A DNA stretch of 64,000 bases from JAUIKM01 sp964445695 (lineage in GTDB: Bacteria; Bacteroidota; Ignavibacteria; Kapaibacteriales; UBA7675), in the NCBI GenBank assembly GCA_964445695.1, contig CAYULF010000003.1, positions 186,001 through 250,000 on the forward strand, read 5' to 3'. The notes under the pieces were generated by a model that was not told where the DNA came from, searched no databases, and worked only from the letters and a program-made list of their open reading frames with translations. Within the stretch, counting starts at the first letter, position 1, and each line of letters opens with the position of its first letter. Below are positions 51,857 through 60,967 of this stretch, one piece after another. The position numbers were made by a program, and so were the translations under genes.

Positions 51857-54595
51857 ATGCAAACTTCCGTTCAGTTGAATGCCGGGTCGTGTGTTTCCAC
51901 GACCAACACCTCTGTGCCGCGCGCGTGGCACGCAATTCTCCTGATTGCTTTTCTGACTTTCTTTTGTTTGTCATCGGGAGTTCAGGCTCAGGACTCCAAT
52001 TCCGGAGCTTTTTCGGGTCGTGTTCTCGATGCCGAAGACGGAGAGCCGGTGCCCGGTGCCGTCGTTGCGGTACTGGGAATCCGGCGTGGAGCTATCAGTC
52101 GTTCGGACGGGTCGTTCCGCGTCATTTTACCTCCCGGCGCTTACACGGTGCGCATTTCCGCATTGGGCTACGGCATGGTGCAGGAGGACGTCACGATTTT
52201 TCCGGGGGAAAGCACCGAACAGGATTTCATGCTGGAGAGCAGCGTCGTGCAACTGGGCGAGGTGACGGTGACCGTCGGATCGCGTGCGGACCGCACCGCC
52301 ATTGAGACGGCCGCTCCGATCGACATCATCGACGCCCGCGACATTGCTCGCAGTGGATACACGGAACTGGGCGAGGCGCTGCAGCAACTGGCCCCGTCCT
52401 TCTTTTCGGCCAATCAGACCGTCGCCGACGGCACGGATCACGTCGATCCGGCCAGTCTGCGCGGCCTCGGCCCGGACCAGGTGCTCGTGCTGGTGAACGG
52501 CAAGCGCCGCCACAATTCGGCTCTGGTCAACGTCAACGGCACGGTAGGCCGCGGATCCGTCGGCACGGATTTTAATGCCATTCCAATCGCGGCAATCGAA
52601 CGCATAGAAATTCTGCGGGACGGCGCCGGTGCACAATACGGTTCGGACGCTATCGCCGGCGTTATCAACATTCAGCTGAAAACGGATCCGCACAAGCTGG
52701 AAACCGGCGCGCTGGCCGCCACGACCGCGGAGGGCGACGGCGAAGAAATCATGGCCTATGCCAATCTTGGCGCGGAACTGGGTGAAATGGGCTATGCCAC
52801 CGTTACCGCCGAGATTCGCGATCGCCAACCGACCAATCGCGCGGGAACTTACACCGGCGCGGTGTTCAGCGAAGATCCGGCCACCGATGAAGCGCTGATC
52901 GCCGAACGCAATTTCGACCGAAATTCGATGCACATCGGGCGCTCGGAACAGAGCAGCGCCGCACTCTTTTTCAACGCGCTCACGCCCGTATCGCGCGAAG
53001 TCGATTTCTACGCCTTCGGCGGCCTCAGCTATCGCGAGGGCCGTGGATTCGGATTTTACCGCTATCCGGTTCAGGAAGAGCGCGGCAATCTGATCCTGTA
53101 CCCGGACGGATTCCTGCCGGAGATTACAACGACAATCCTGGATCAGTCGGTGGCGTTGGGAATGAGCGCCTATTACGGCGACTGGATCAGCAACTTCAGC
53201 CTGAACCACGGCGGCAACACATTTATTTTCGGCGTGGACAATTCTATCAACGCTTCGATGGGACTGGACAGTCCGACCGAGTTCGACGCCGGAACCTTGA
53301 TCTACGACCAGACCAGCCTGAACGTGGACCTGCTGCGCTACTACAGCGATGAAGAGGTCGGTATTCCGCTGACCTTGGCCGTCGGCGGTGAATTTCGCGT
53401 GGAGCACTACGCCATTGAAGCCGGCGATCCGGAGTCCTGGCAGTTCGGCGGCGACACCACATCTACCGGAGCGCCCAAATCGCCCGGAGCGCAGGTGTTT
53501 CCCGGCTTCCAGCCAGGCAACGAAGTGGACAAACGCCGCACGAACCTGGCTCTTTACGCCGAGCTGGAGAGCGACCTGAATGAGATGCTTTTCCTTGGCG
53601 TTTCGTCGCGTTACGAAAACTACAGCGACTTCGGCGATCAGTTGAGCTCCAAATTTTCCGGCCGTTTTGCACCGATCGAACATCTGGCGTTTCGCGCGAC
53701 GATCGGGACCGGTTTCCGCGCGCCTTCACTGCAACAGCGTTATTTCAATAATATCAGCACGCAGTTTGTGGAAGACCCGACAACAGGTGAACTGGTGGCG
53801 CGTCAGGTTCTGACGAGTGAGAACAACAGCCCCGTGACTCGCGCCTTCGGCATTCCTTCGCTCAAGGAAGAAACCAGTCTGAACATCAGCGCCGGGCTTG
53901 TTGTGCAGCCGACCGAGAATTTCTCGATCACGCTGGACGCTTACCAGATCGACATCGACGACCGTATTGTTCTGTCCGGCCGTTTTGCCGACAGCGATCC
54001 GGCCGCGGCGGCTATTCTTGCGCCGTTCACGTCGGTCAGCGCCGCGCAGTTCTTCACCAACGCCGTCGACACACGCACTCGCGGCTTTGATCTGGTTCTG
54101 GCCTACAACATTCGCTTCGGCGGCGGCGAACTGCTTTCGAGTCTGGCGCTCAATGCCACACAGACGGAAGTGCAGGCCATTCATGTTCCCGACGAACTCG
54201 TCGGGCTGGAGGAAACGCTGTTTAACCGGGAGGAGCAGTCACGTCTGGAGACGGTGACGCCTGGTCAGCAGGCCGTGCTGGGAATTTCGTACCGTCTGAA
54301 GGACTGGACGGCTACCGGACGAGTAAACTACTACGGCGAGGTCGAATACGTACACCCGAGCATTCCCGCGAACGACCAGACGTTTGCAGCCAAAACCACG
54401 GTCGACGCCGAAGTGCAGTATCGACTATTCCACGGTCTGAGTTTTGGACTGGGCGGCAAGAATATCTTTGACGTTTATCCGGACGAGAACATCGAGGCCA
54501 ACCAAAGTGACGGCCGCTTCCTTTACAGTCGCCGCGTAACACAGTTCGGTTTTGAAGGCGCCAACTACTATCTGAAGCTGCATGTAGACCTCTAG
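51857..54595 (+). CDS. TonB-dependent receptor with carboxypeptidase-regulatory-like domain
   Basis: A 912-residue outer-membrane receptor. The signal peptide ends near SSGVQAQ. A CarboxypepD_reg-like beta domain covers about 50-130 (FSGRVLDAEDGEPVPGAVV). The plug follows (about 140-285), with DIIDARDIARSG, LRGLGPDQVLVLVNGKRRH and IERIEILRDGAGAQYGSDAIAGVINI. The 22-strand barrel fills the rest, ending in GANYYLKLHVDL. The ligand is not deducible; the plug resembles siderophore/vitamin-type receptors rather than SusC. It is a single gene with a terminator at 54664. Confidence 0.92.
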   Translation: MQTSVQLNAGSCVSTTNTSVPRAWHAILLIAFLTFFCLSSGVQAQDSNSGAFSGRVLDAEDGEPVPGAVVAVLGIRRGAISRSDGSFRVILPPGAYTVRISALGYGMVQEDVTIFPGESTEQDFMLESSVVQLGEVTVTVGSRADRTAIETAAPIDIIDARDIARSGYTELGEALQQLAPSFFSANQTVADGTDHVDPASLRGLGPDQVLVLVNGKRRHNSALVNVNGTVGRGSVGTDFNAIPIAAIERIEILRDGAGAQYGSDAIAGVINIQLKTDPHKLETGALAATTAEGDGEEIMAYANLGAELGEMGYATVTAEIRDRQPTNRAGTYTGAVFSEDPATDEALIAERNFDRNSMHIGRSEQSSAALFFNALTPVSREVDFYAFGGLSYREGRGFGFYRYPVQEERGNLILYPDGFLPEITTTILDQSVALGMSAYYGDWISNFSLNHGGNTFIFGVDNSINASMGLDSPTEFDAGTLIYDQTSLNVDLLRYYSDEEVGIPLTLAVGGEFRVEHYAIEAGDPESWQFGGDTTSTGAPKSPGAQVFPGFQPGNEVDKRRTNLALYAELESDLNEMLFLGVSSRYENYSDFGDQLSSKFSGRFAPIEHLAFRATIGTGFRAPSLQQRYFNNISTQFVEDPTTGELVARQVLTSENNSPVTRAFGIPSLKEETSLNISAGLVVQPTENFSITLDAYQIDIDDRIVLSGRFADSDPAAAAILAPFTSVSAAQFFTNAVDTRTRGFDLVLAYNIRFGGGELLSSLALNATQTEVQAIHVPDELVGLEETLFNREEQSRLETVTPGQQAVLGISYRLKDWTATGRVNYYGEVEYVHPSIPANDQTFAAKTTVDAEVQYRLFHGLSFGLGGKNIFDVYPDENIEANQSDGRFLYSRRVTQFGFEGANYYLKLHVDL

Positions 54596-54663
54596 GATAC
54601 CGCTGCCTAGGAAATGTTAATAATCGGTTTGGACCGTTCCGTCGGAATCGAAATTCTCAGCTT

Positions 54664-54698
54664 AAAAAGCCGCAGTCGAAATGGCTGCGGCTTTTTTT
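54664..54698 (+). terminator. Rho-independent terminator after the TonB-dependent receptor
   Basis: AAAAAGCCGCAG and CTGCGGCTTTTTTT form a strong stem (7 GC-rich pairs plus A-U pairs) with a 9-nt loop, 69 bp after the stop codon. Confidence 0.88.
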
Positions 54699-55054
54699 GT
54701 ACCACAATTCCCAGTGCGTTAAACATTGGAACTACTCTGCAACAGCTCATATCCCCTAAAACCGGAGTCGGGGAAGCGTCAAGTATCTCACGGGCAAATA
54801 ATCGATTCTTCTCACTGCGACATCAAGTGAATACGACAACACCGCTGTCGATCCGCTACTCGCTCAGTCCAGTTCGCGACCCGTTTCTATTCCCACAATG
54901 GCGAACGTCAAACACTCGCCGGTCATAAATGAGAAGCATTGTGCAAACGTGAAAACAGAATCCTGAATGCGTTCAATGGCAAAACAGCGACGTTCAACCA
55001 CGTGCTGATGCCGCTCAGTTTTTTACGGCTTGCAGTTTGACCACCCTTGTTTAA

Positions 55055-55222
55055 ACTGTCGCTGATGACTCGCGCGCCGGCAGCGAGGATCCGCGAATCA
55101 AGGACTCAAAAAAAACTGCACTTTAGCAGGGTGGGAGGAGTGTGTTTGAACGCGGAGGTACGTCACGTGGCGGCGGCGGGGAGGTCCCCTGATCAAGCCG
55201 GAAGTACGTCTAAAAATTCCGA
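55055..55222 (+). repeat. Dispersed 168-bp repeat, copy B
   Basis: Same orientation as copy A at 33438-33606. The shared core ends with the GGGGAGGTCCCCTGATCAAG block. The flanks are unrelated, which fits an element that moved as a unit. It follows the TonB receptor gene in non-coding DNA. Confidence 0.75.
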
Positions 55223-55585
55223 CACTTCCACTTAACACCAAAAACCGCCCGCTCAGGACCTGCGGACCAGCGATCACACACACCTGTCACCAATTTCCGG
55301 AAACCTCCGGCCAAAAATCCATCCGCAACTCGCAGCGCTTTGAATTCTTCGCCCAACGGTGTGATTCTCGGACTGAGTGGAGGCGCTCCTCATTCCAACG
55401 TCTTGATGCTCCGAACAAACACTCTAACATTATCTCGCAAAACCGCCCGACGGACCTGACGCTCAGGAACTGGATGACTAACGTGCGACTCAACCTCTCT
55501 TTGCTCGACCTTGCCGCGGAGATGATCACTGTTTGATTTGGCGATCACTCCGGGACAATGCACAAACCTGAAAATTTGCACTCGA

Positions 55586-57829
55586 TTACTCGAGGTTGAA
55601 TCTACAACGCACAGTCCACGATCTTCCCGGATAAGCCAGCGCCCCAACCGACATCCGATCCGTGTAGTTCACGTCAAATACGTTGTCAATTCCCAGATGC
55701 ACCTTTAGTCCCTCAGTTATACGTCGGCCGGCCGAGAAATCGACGACCGTCGAAGCGTCGGCAGGACTCGAGTCGGGCCCCGACTCCGCCGTCTCATGGC
55801 GAGCAAACAGGTGGCGCAGCCCGAGTTGTACCGTCCAGACTTCGTCGTGAAAACTCAGCGCAGCCCGCGCCTCGCTCTGCGGCAGAAATCCAAGTACTTC
55901 ATTCAGACTGGTATTGCGTCCATAGTAAGTCTGAAACCGTCCACTCAGCGCCAGAGTCTTGTTTAATTTAAACCCGGATTCCAGATCAAGTCCGGCGCGC
56001 AGGGCATCGCCGCGATTTGCAAAACGCCGCAGTTCCGGCGTCAGCTTTTCACTGCCTATAAGATTTGAAAAGAAGTAGCTGAACACATTGGCCGATAATG
56101 AAAATCGATCTGTTTCGAGGTCCGTCCGGATGTTGAACTGCAATGCGCGCTCCGGATCGATGGACGGATTGCCCAGATAGAAAAAGCCGTCTGAGACTTC
56201 AAACAAAAGATTGCCGTAGAGTTCCAGCTCCGTCGGCGCTCGTTCAACGTAGGCCGCCCCTGCATGCAGTGTACTATGGTCCTGCACCTGCCACGTCACG
56301 CCTGCGCCGGCTCCGCCTGTAATGACGCTGCGCGCCACTGCCGAAACGCCCGTAGATGCCTCCAGCGAACGTCGACCGACTTCGTCGTTGAGTTTGCTGA
56401 CACCTGTCTCAAGACGCGAGGCGAATTGCAGCAACAACCGATCAGAAACAGCCCAGGGAATCGTCATGGAAAGACCGACAATATCCGATTGATAGTCGCC
56501 GATTGTTTTAACGTATGCCTGATCATTTGCATCGTCAAGGTTGACCATGCGCATGTCTGCGTCCAAAAAATGCCGGACATAGTCCAGTTTAATTCGCGGC
56601 AGCAGCGAAGCTCCAATCTGCAATCGGCCCAGCATGTTAAACCCCAGAGTCGTTGAAATCCCGCGCATCGGCATGTTCATGTTCGGCATGGCGCTGCGCC
56701 CACGAATCTCATCTTCGCTGCGGTCGTAGTCGTCCATCCTGTGATCAATGCGATTGGCGTAGGCATGCGACTCCAGACCGTACAACATGTCGCCTGGCGA
56801 CGTCCATTCGTGTTTAAGTGAAAAGATCCAGGCATCGGCGCGGCGTGCGTCCATTATCAAAGCCGGATATCCGACATCGCGCGCCATGTCCAGCACCAGA
56901 GAGGATCGCAACACATTGTGAATGTTTAACTTGAGCGTTGTTGCCAGGTAACTGTTGAACTTGTTGTAAGCCGAATTTTCCACCATCGCATTGTCGCCGG
57001 CGCGGTAATCACCGCTGCTGCGCATCGAAGCCGAAAGGTGCAAGGCGGCCGTGCTGTCGCCGCCGGCCAGACTCAGCATGGCGTCGCCGCCGTTACCATT
57101 GCTGTTGTAGGCGACATCCGCCGCAGCGCGCCACGGTTTGGACAAAGCGGCTTTTAACATTTTCAGATCGATGCTGCCGCCGATCGTTGTACCGTTTTCA
57201 AGTCGAGGCGCGTCGCGCGAAATCTCGGCTTCGGCCAGATTGTGTGTTTCCACATAAGCTGCGGCAGGATCCATGTGATCAACACACGCGCCGTAAATAC
57301 GCATGCCGTCTATCGTCAGCCCCTGACGTCCCGTGCGCAATCCGTTTACCGTTGGTTCGGCGGCAAAGTTGGAGCGGCGCAGCAGGTGAACGCCGTTATT
57401 TTCGCTTAACACTGCTTCGATATTTTTGTTTGTCCCGCGGGCTTCGCCGCCGCTGTGGGAGTCAAACACAAGTACTTCCGCGGTGCGGTACTCAGAACGC
57501 AACTGCAGGGCAATCTCGAAGCGCTGAACCTTGCCTGCCGCAATTGACGGCTGCCCGACATTCAGTTCAATCACACGTGTTTTATACGAATCGCAGACGC
57601 ACTCCAGGCGAACCAGCCCGGGCGGCAGGTCAAGACGACAGATGCCGCTCGCATCGCTCCTGTAGATGCTGTCGATGTTAAACACCTGGATCGTCGCACC
57701 CGACAGCGCCAGACCGCTCGTGCTGTCCCGCACCGCAAGGTGAACCTCTACGCCATACATTCGATTGGGTGCAAGCAGGCCGAGCAGCAGGAAAACTGCC
57801 GCTCTGATTGTTGATATATTCAGCTGCAT
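55586..57829 (-). CDS. TonB-dependent receptor, OprC/NosA-like (probable copper)
   Basis: A 747-residue outer-membrane receptor. After the signal peptide (VFLLLGLLAPNRMYG), a carboxypeptidase-regulatory-like domain covers about 28-110. The plug contains GLTIDGMRIYGACVDHMDPAAAY: the C-x3-M (Cys182, Met186) fits the copper ligand motif of the OprC/NosA family, whose members show a nearly identical GMRI-GAC-D-MDP block. A Met-rich loop (SAMPNMNMPMRG, near residue 385) could add ligands. The barrel ends in WTVRCRFNLE. It overlaps the upstream lipoprotein gene by 1 bp, so the two are co-translated. Copper or cuprous-ion uptake is inferred from motif and neighbours. Confidence 0.88.
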   Translation of the reverse strand: MQLNISTIRAAVFLLLGLLAPNRMYGVEVHLAVRDSTSGLALSGATIQVFNIDSIYRSDASGICRLDLPPGLVRLECVCDSYKTRVIELNVGQPSIAAGKVQRFEIALQLRSEYRTAEVLVFDSHSGGEARGTNKNIEAVLSENNGVHLLRRSNFAAEPTVNGLRTGRQGLTIDGMRIYGACVDHMDPAAAYVETHNLAEAEISRDAPRLENGTTIGGSIDLKMLKAALSKPWRAAADVAYNSNGNGGDAMLSLAGGDSTAALHLSASMRSSGDYRAGDNAMVENSAYNKFNSYLATTLKLNIHNVLRSSLVLDMARDVGYPALIMDARRADAWIFSLKHEWTSPGDMLYGLESHAYANRIDHRMDDYDRSEDEIRGRSAMPNMNMPMRGISTTLGFNMLGRLQIGASLLPRIKLDYVRHFLDADMRMVNLDDANDQAYVKTIGDYQSDIVGLSMTIPWAVSDRLLLQFASRLETGVSKLNDEVGRRSLEASTGVSAVARSVITGGAGAGVTWQVQDHSTLHAGAAYVERAPTELELYGNLLFEVSDGFFYLGNPSIDPERALQFNIRTDLETDRFSLSANVFSYFFSNLIGSEKLTPELRRFANRGDALRAGLDLESGFKLNKTLALSGRFQTYYGRNTSLNEVLGFLPQSEARAALSFHDEVWTVQLGLRHLFARHETAESGPDSSPADASTVVDFSAGRRITEGLKVHLGIDNVFDVNYTDRMSVGALAYPGRSWTVRCRFNLE

Positions 57830-58647
57830 CAGGGCACCTGAACAAACATTTCAATGTCTTCAAGTCGGATAGTCGATTCCTGATCGACTGGAATCTCAAC
57901 GTCGAATGTTAAACGCCAGCGGCCGCTCATGGTGAAATTGGCCTGTCCCTTAAACAAACCAGGTGTTTCGCCTGCAACCGGCGAGATATTGTTGTTGGAG
58001 CCGTGGCCCATACTCGGCATGTCCGGCGTCATTTCCACCGTGGCAACGCTGACAGGGTGGAATTGCATGAGTGATTTCTGATCATACAGCACAAATTCAA
58101 TGTCGTTTAAACCGACTTTCCAGTCCGACTTTTTCAACGCAACGGCGTAGTTGTCTTGCGCTCCGCCCGTCGTGGCGCCGACGATTTTACAATAGTTGGC
58201 GGGCAGCACGTCCAGCCTGAAATCCTGCTTCAGTTCCACGCCGTTCACCTGCACGGTGAGCGCGAGATTCCATTTGCGATTGGCCATCGACGGCATAATA
58301 AATACCAGATCAAACTTGTCGCCGTCCGGTCCTGTACGCGGCGCTGAATGCATCAGGTTGTTTTCCATCTGCATCGTCGGCAGGTATTGCCAGAAGTCGG
58401 GCGTCACGACTTCATTCGTCGACAGATCAATCACCTCCAGGCGCAATTGATTGTAGCCGACATACAGTTGTTCCAGCCCCCAGATGTTAATCAGGTAGCC
58501 GTCCAACTCAATCCAGGTAATGCGCGTCGTGTAGTTTTGGTCTCCGGTAGGAGTATTGTCGGGACCGTTGGTATTGTCGTCATCGCACCCCATGACAAAC
58601 AAAAAGCTCATGCAGAGCGCAGCGATCAGAGTAGTTCGTAACAGCAT
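57829..58647 (-). CDS. YtkA/FixH-like lipoprotein, probable copper-handling partner
   Basis: A 272-residue lipoprotein. The frame extends to 58818, but the ATG at 58647 (MLLRTTLIAALCM) gives a proper lipoprotein signal with lipobox FVMGC. Two beta-sandwich modules resemble YtkA-like domains. In the second, MTPDMPSMGHGS is the typical Met/His motif of that family, and the first has a matching LPTMQMENNLMHSAP. Such Met/His motifs often bind Cu(I). The stop codon overlaps the start of the OprC-like receptor (TGATG), so it likely delivers or senses metal for that receptor. Confidence 0.78.
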   Translation of the reverse strand: MLLRTTLIAALCMSFLFVMGCDDDNTNGPDNTPTGDQNYTTRITWIELDGYLINIWGLEQLYVGYNQLRLEVIDLSTNEVVTPDFWQYLPTMQMENNLMHSAPRTGPDGDKFDLVFIMPSMANRKWNLALTVQVNGVELKQDFRLDVLPANYCKIVGATTGGAQDNYAVALKKSDWKVGLNDIEFVLYDQKSLMQFHPVSVATVEMTPDMPSMGHGSNNNISPVAGETPGLFKGQANFTMSGRWRLTFDVEIPVDQESTIRLEDIEMFVQVP

Positions 58648-59000
58648 GTATTCACCATCTGCGTTGTTTTGACAGGCTGAAAAGGTCAGAGAATTTTCTG
58701 ATCGGACCCCGGCCGTGACGTGCATCAATGCCTCCGCGACGCAAATCGTTCCCATCCGCGTCAAATGGACAATCGGAATGTTACGAAGCCTCGACTTAAA
58801 AGCAAAACACAAGTGCACGCACAGAGGATCCGTTTACACGCAGCGGAAAGTGTTCCGGCGGTAATCCAGATTCGGTTCGGACAACAAAACAGGTGTTCGG
58901 CAGGAATGGTATGATCCGCACACAATGGGACGCGGACGCATGGAATCCTCTCTAAACAGCCGGCTTTTGTTTGTTAACGGGATTGAAACAGATATGTGAA

Positions 59001-59360
59001 TTAAACACGCGGAGGTTGATCAGGCAGGCGTAAATATCCCTTGAGCGCGACCGCGGTTAAATCTACGCGGAAGGAAAGCTGTGTTAAACCTGGTGCGTAG
59101 TCAACTTCGGCAATGCGCGCAGGCGGTACGAGTTGAATCGTGTGGTTTTCTTGTTGAAAGCCGCCTTTGTCCTCGCTGTGCTGCTCTTTGTCGACCTTTA
59201 CGATATGACATTTTCCCTTGCAGCAGTCCGATTGCGGGTTGACGCAGTAGGTCGCGGCAATCCAGTCGCTGCAGCCGTAATAAACGGTCCACAGCACGGC
59301 AGCGCCGTGGAAGTGCACTCCCAGCAGAATAAGGACAAGGATGGCAACGAGTTTTTTCAC
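59001..59360 (-). CDS. Small Cys-rich exported protein next to the copper locus
   Basis: A 119-residue protein. An N-terminal hydrophobic segment (LVAILVLILLGVHFHGAAVLW) is either a signal peptide or membrane anchor. It is followed by a cysteine cluster YCVNPQSDCCKGKCHIVKV, reminiscent of small Bacteroidota proteins with C-x-N-x-P-x-C-x-GKC-x-L-x-K that occur beside copper and TonB genes. The rest is polar. It is on the same strand as the receptor/lipoprotein pair but 354 bp upstream of it, so its own promoter is possible. Metal binding is inferred. Confidence 0.7.
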   Translation of the reverse strand: MKKLVAILVLILLGVHFHGAAVLWTVYYGCSDWIAATYCVNPQSDCCKGKCHIVKVDKEQHSEDKGGFQQENHTIQLVPPARIAEVDYAPGLTQLSFRVDLTAVALKGYLRLPDQPPRV

Positions 59361-59422
59361 GGGCGCAAATTACTGCCGGATTCACAACTATGCAAGAAAA
59401 TGTTAAACAAAATCGGAACGCC

Positions 59423-59878
59423 TTATTTTCCGTCGCGGCGGTTCTCCAGCCACTCTTCCACGGAGTATTTACCGGCTTTGTGATGCAGGAAGTGAAAACA
59501 GGCTCCGAGCAAACACATGTTCTTAAACAAATTGCTGCGCTGGTAGACGTCCCAAAGCCATGCGCAATCCGCATCGATCTCCGGCGACATGGTAAAAACC
59601 GCCGGCAGGTGAACAACGACATTAACAGCTACGAGAAATATCCCAAGAATCACCGCGCCCCAGCGAATCCGAAAACCGATCATGATCGAGATGCCGCCCA
59701 GCAGGAGAACAATGCCCGTCAGTATTGAAATCGTGCGTTCGAAGCCGATCCAGTGCGGCATCAGGTGTTGCAGAAGTTCGTCGGCAAACAAATGTTCAAG
59801 TCCCAGGCCGACAAATATCAGGCTGAACAGGAAGCGGAAAATAAGACAGGACAAATCGTAGGAAATCCAGTTAAGCAT
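59423..59878 (-). CDS. DoxX-like membrane protein
   Basis: A 151-residue inner-membrane protein with four hydrophobic segments: LIFRFLFSLIFVGLGLEHLF near the start, then about 48-68, 72-92 and 118-133. The pattern and length fit the DoxX family, including the FVGLGLEHL entry helix. Family members act in redox or sulfur metabolism, but the role here is unknown. Its start overlaps the end of the short-chain dehydrogenase gene by 8 bp, so the two are probably co-transcribed. It lies 62 bp upstream of the Cys-rich gene. Confidence 0.82.
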   Translation of the reverse strand: MLNWISYDLSCLIFRFLFSLIFVGLGLEHLFADELLQHLMPHWIGFERTISILTGIVLLLGGISIMIGFRIRWGAVILGIFLVAVNVVVHLPAVFTMSPEIDADCAWLWDVYQRSNLFKNMCLLGACFHFLHHKAGKYSVEEWLENRRDGK

Positions 59879-60764
59879 GTTGATCCACCCATGATTTGAT
59901 GTTCGGCAATCCCCGGTACAGGACCGTGTGATACAGCCGGCGCGGCAGGAATTTGCGCAGATAAAAAAAGAACCAGGCGTCCAGCGTAGCCGGAACGCGC
60001 AGCGGCGGTTTTCCGCTGTTCATCGTGCGCACAATACGTCGCGCGATATTCTCCGGGCGGGTAGGCGAAAGTTTCATCATGCGCTCAATGAAAGGCAGCA
60101 TGTTTGTGTAGTAGTGATAATACGTACTGCAGTCGTCCGCCAGTGAGTCGCGGCAACGCCGCGTGATGCGCGCATGCCGGAAAGAGTCCGAATGCACAAA
60201 ACCCGGCTCGAACAGCGTGACGTTGACGCCCCAGGGTTTCAGCTCGTAGTACAGCGCCTCGCTGCCGCCTTCCAGCGCAAACTTGGACGCCGAATACGGG
60301 CCCATCGTCGGCATCGCCATCATACCGCCCACGGACGAAACGTTGATTATGTGGCCGCTGCGTTTGGCCCGCATGCGCGGAATCACCAGCCGCGCCAGTT
60401 CCATCGGACCAAAATAGTTGACCTCAAACTGCTTTTGTTCCTCATCCGGGCTGATGTCTTCCATCACGGCGCGCACCGTAAGGCCGGCATTGTTAACGAG
60501 CACATCCACGCCGTTCCACATCATGCTGATTTCATTGATCAGGCTTTTGCGCTCAACCCCGTTGGTGACGTCCAACGGCCGAATGAGAAGTCGCTCGTTG
60601 TCGATCAGGCCCTCGCGCCCGAATCGCGGCAGGGAGGAGTCCCGTGCGGTTGCAACGATGCGCATGTCCGTTTTCAAGAGTTCGCGCACCAGCGCCAGGC
60701 CGATACCCGTGCTGGCACCCGTAACCAACACCACCCGCCGTCGGCTTGCTCTCGCTTGCTGCAT
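59871..60764 (-). CDS. SDR-family NAD(P)-dependent oxidoreductase
   Basis: A 297-residue short-chain dehydrogenase. The ATG at 60764 (MQQARASRRR) has AGGA about 9 bp upstream; the longer frame to 60887 has no support. The Rossmann motif is VLVTGASTGIGLAL, with the NNAG motif in VLVNNAGLTV, catalytic Ser in NVSSVGG, and Tyr/Lys in YSASKFAL (Y-x3-K). The C-terminal part (about 220-297), with a Trp/Phe-rich segment ARFFFYLRKFLPRRLY-like near the end, is longer than in minimal SDRs, suggesting a lipid-type substrate. It overlaps the DoxX gene by 8 bp. Substrate unknown. Confidence 0.9.
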   Translation of the reverse strand: MQQARASRRRVVLVTGASTGIGLALVRELLKTDMRIVATARDSSLPRFGREGLIDNERLLIRPLDVTNGVERKSLINEISMMWNGVDVLVNNAGLTVRAVMEDISPDEEQKQFEVNYFGPMELARLVIPRMRAKRSGHIINVSSVGGMMAMPTMGPYSASKFALEGGSEALYYELKPWGVNVTLFEPGFVHSDSFRHARITRRCRDSLADDCSTYYHYYTNMLPFIERMMKLSPTRPENIARRIVRTMNSGKPPLRVPATLDAWFFFYLRKFLPRRLYHTVLYRGLPNIKSWVDQHA

Positions 60765-60892
60765 TGTCCCGTTCCTTCTGAACCACGTGATGCGACCTTG
60801 TGCCGCTCGCCAAAAATACAACCGCGGCGTTAGCGTGCAAGCCTCATCGCATGCGCATTCTTTGAGACTGTCTTCGCCGCGCTTCACAAATC

Positions 60893-60923
60893 AAAAAGCC
60901 CTGCCTCCAAGTGGAGACAGGGC
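60893..60923 (-). terminator. Rho-independent terminator of the DUF4397 protein gene
   Basis: On the minus strand, GCCCTG and CAGGGC arms with an inner CTCCA/TGGAG pairing are followed by a U-tract (plus-strand A-run 60893-60897), 45 bp after the stop codon. Confidence 0.85.
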
Positions 60924-60967
60924 CTGTCGTTCTTACAAGTTCGGTCATTGACCGCCGTTGCAGACGA

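Larger units (their letters stand above)
54596..55585. other. 990-bp intergenic region
   Basis: It holds the TonB receptor terminator and copy B of the dispersed repeat. Otherwise I see no gene; small ORFs overlap on both strands. Confidence 0.5.

Noticed and set aside
52127..53683. Minus-strand 518-residue ORF opposite the TonB-dependent receptor
   Set aside because: Antisense shadow; the plus frame has plug and barrel motifs.
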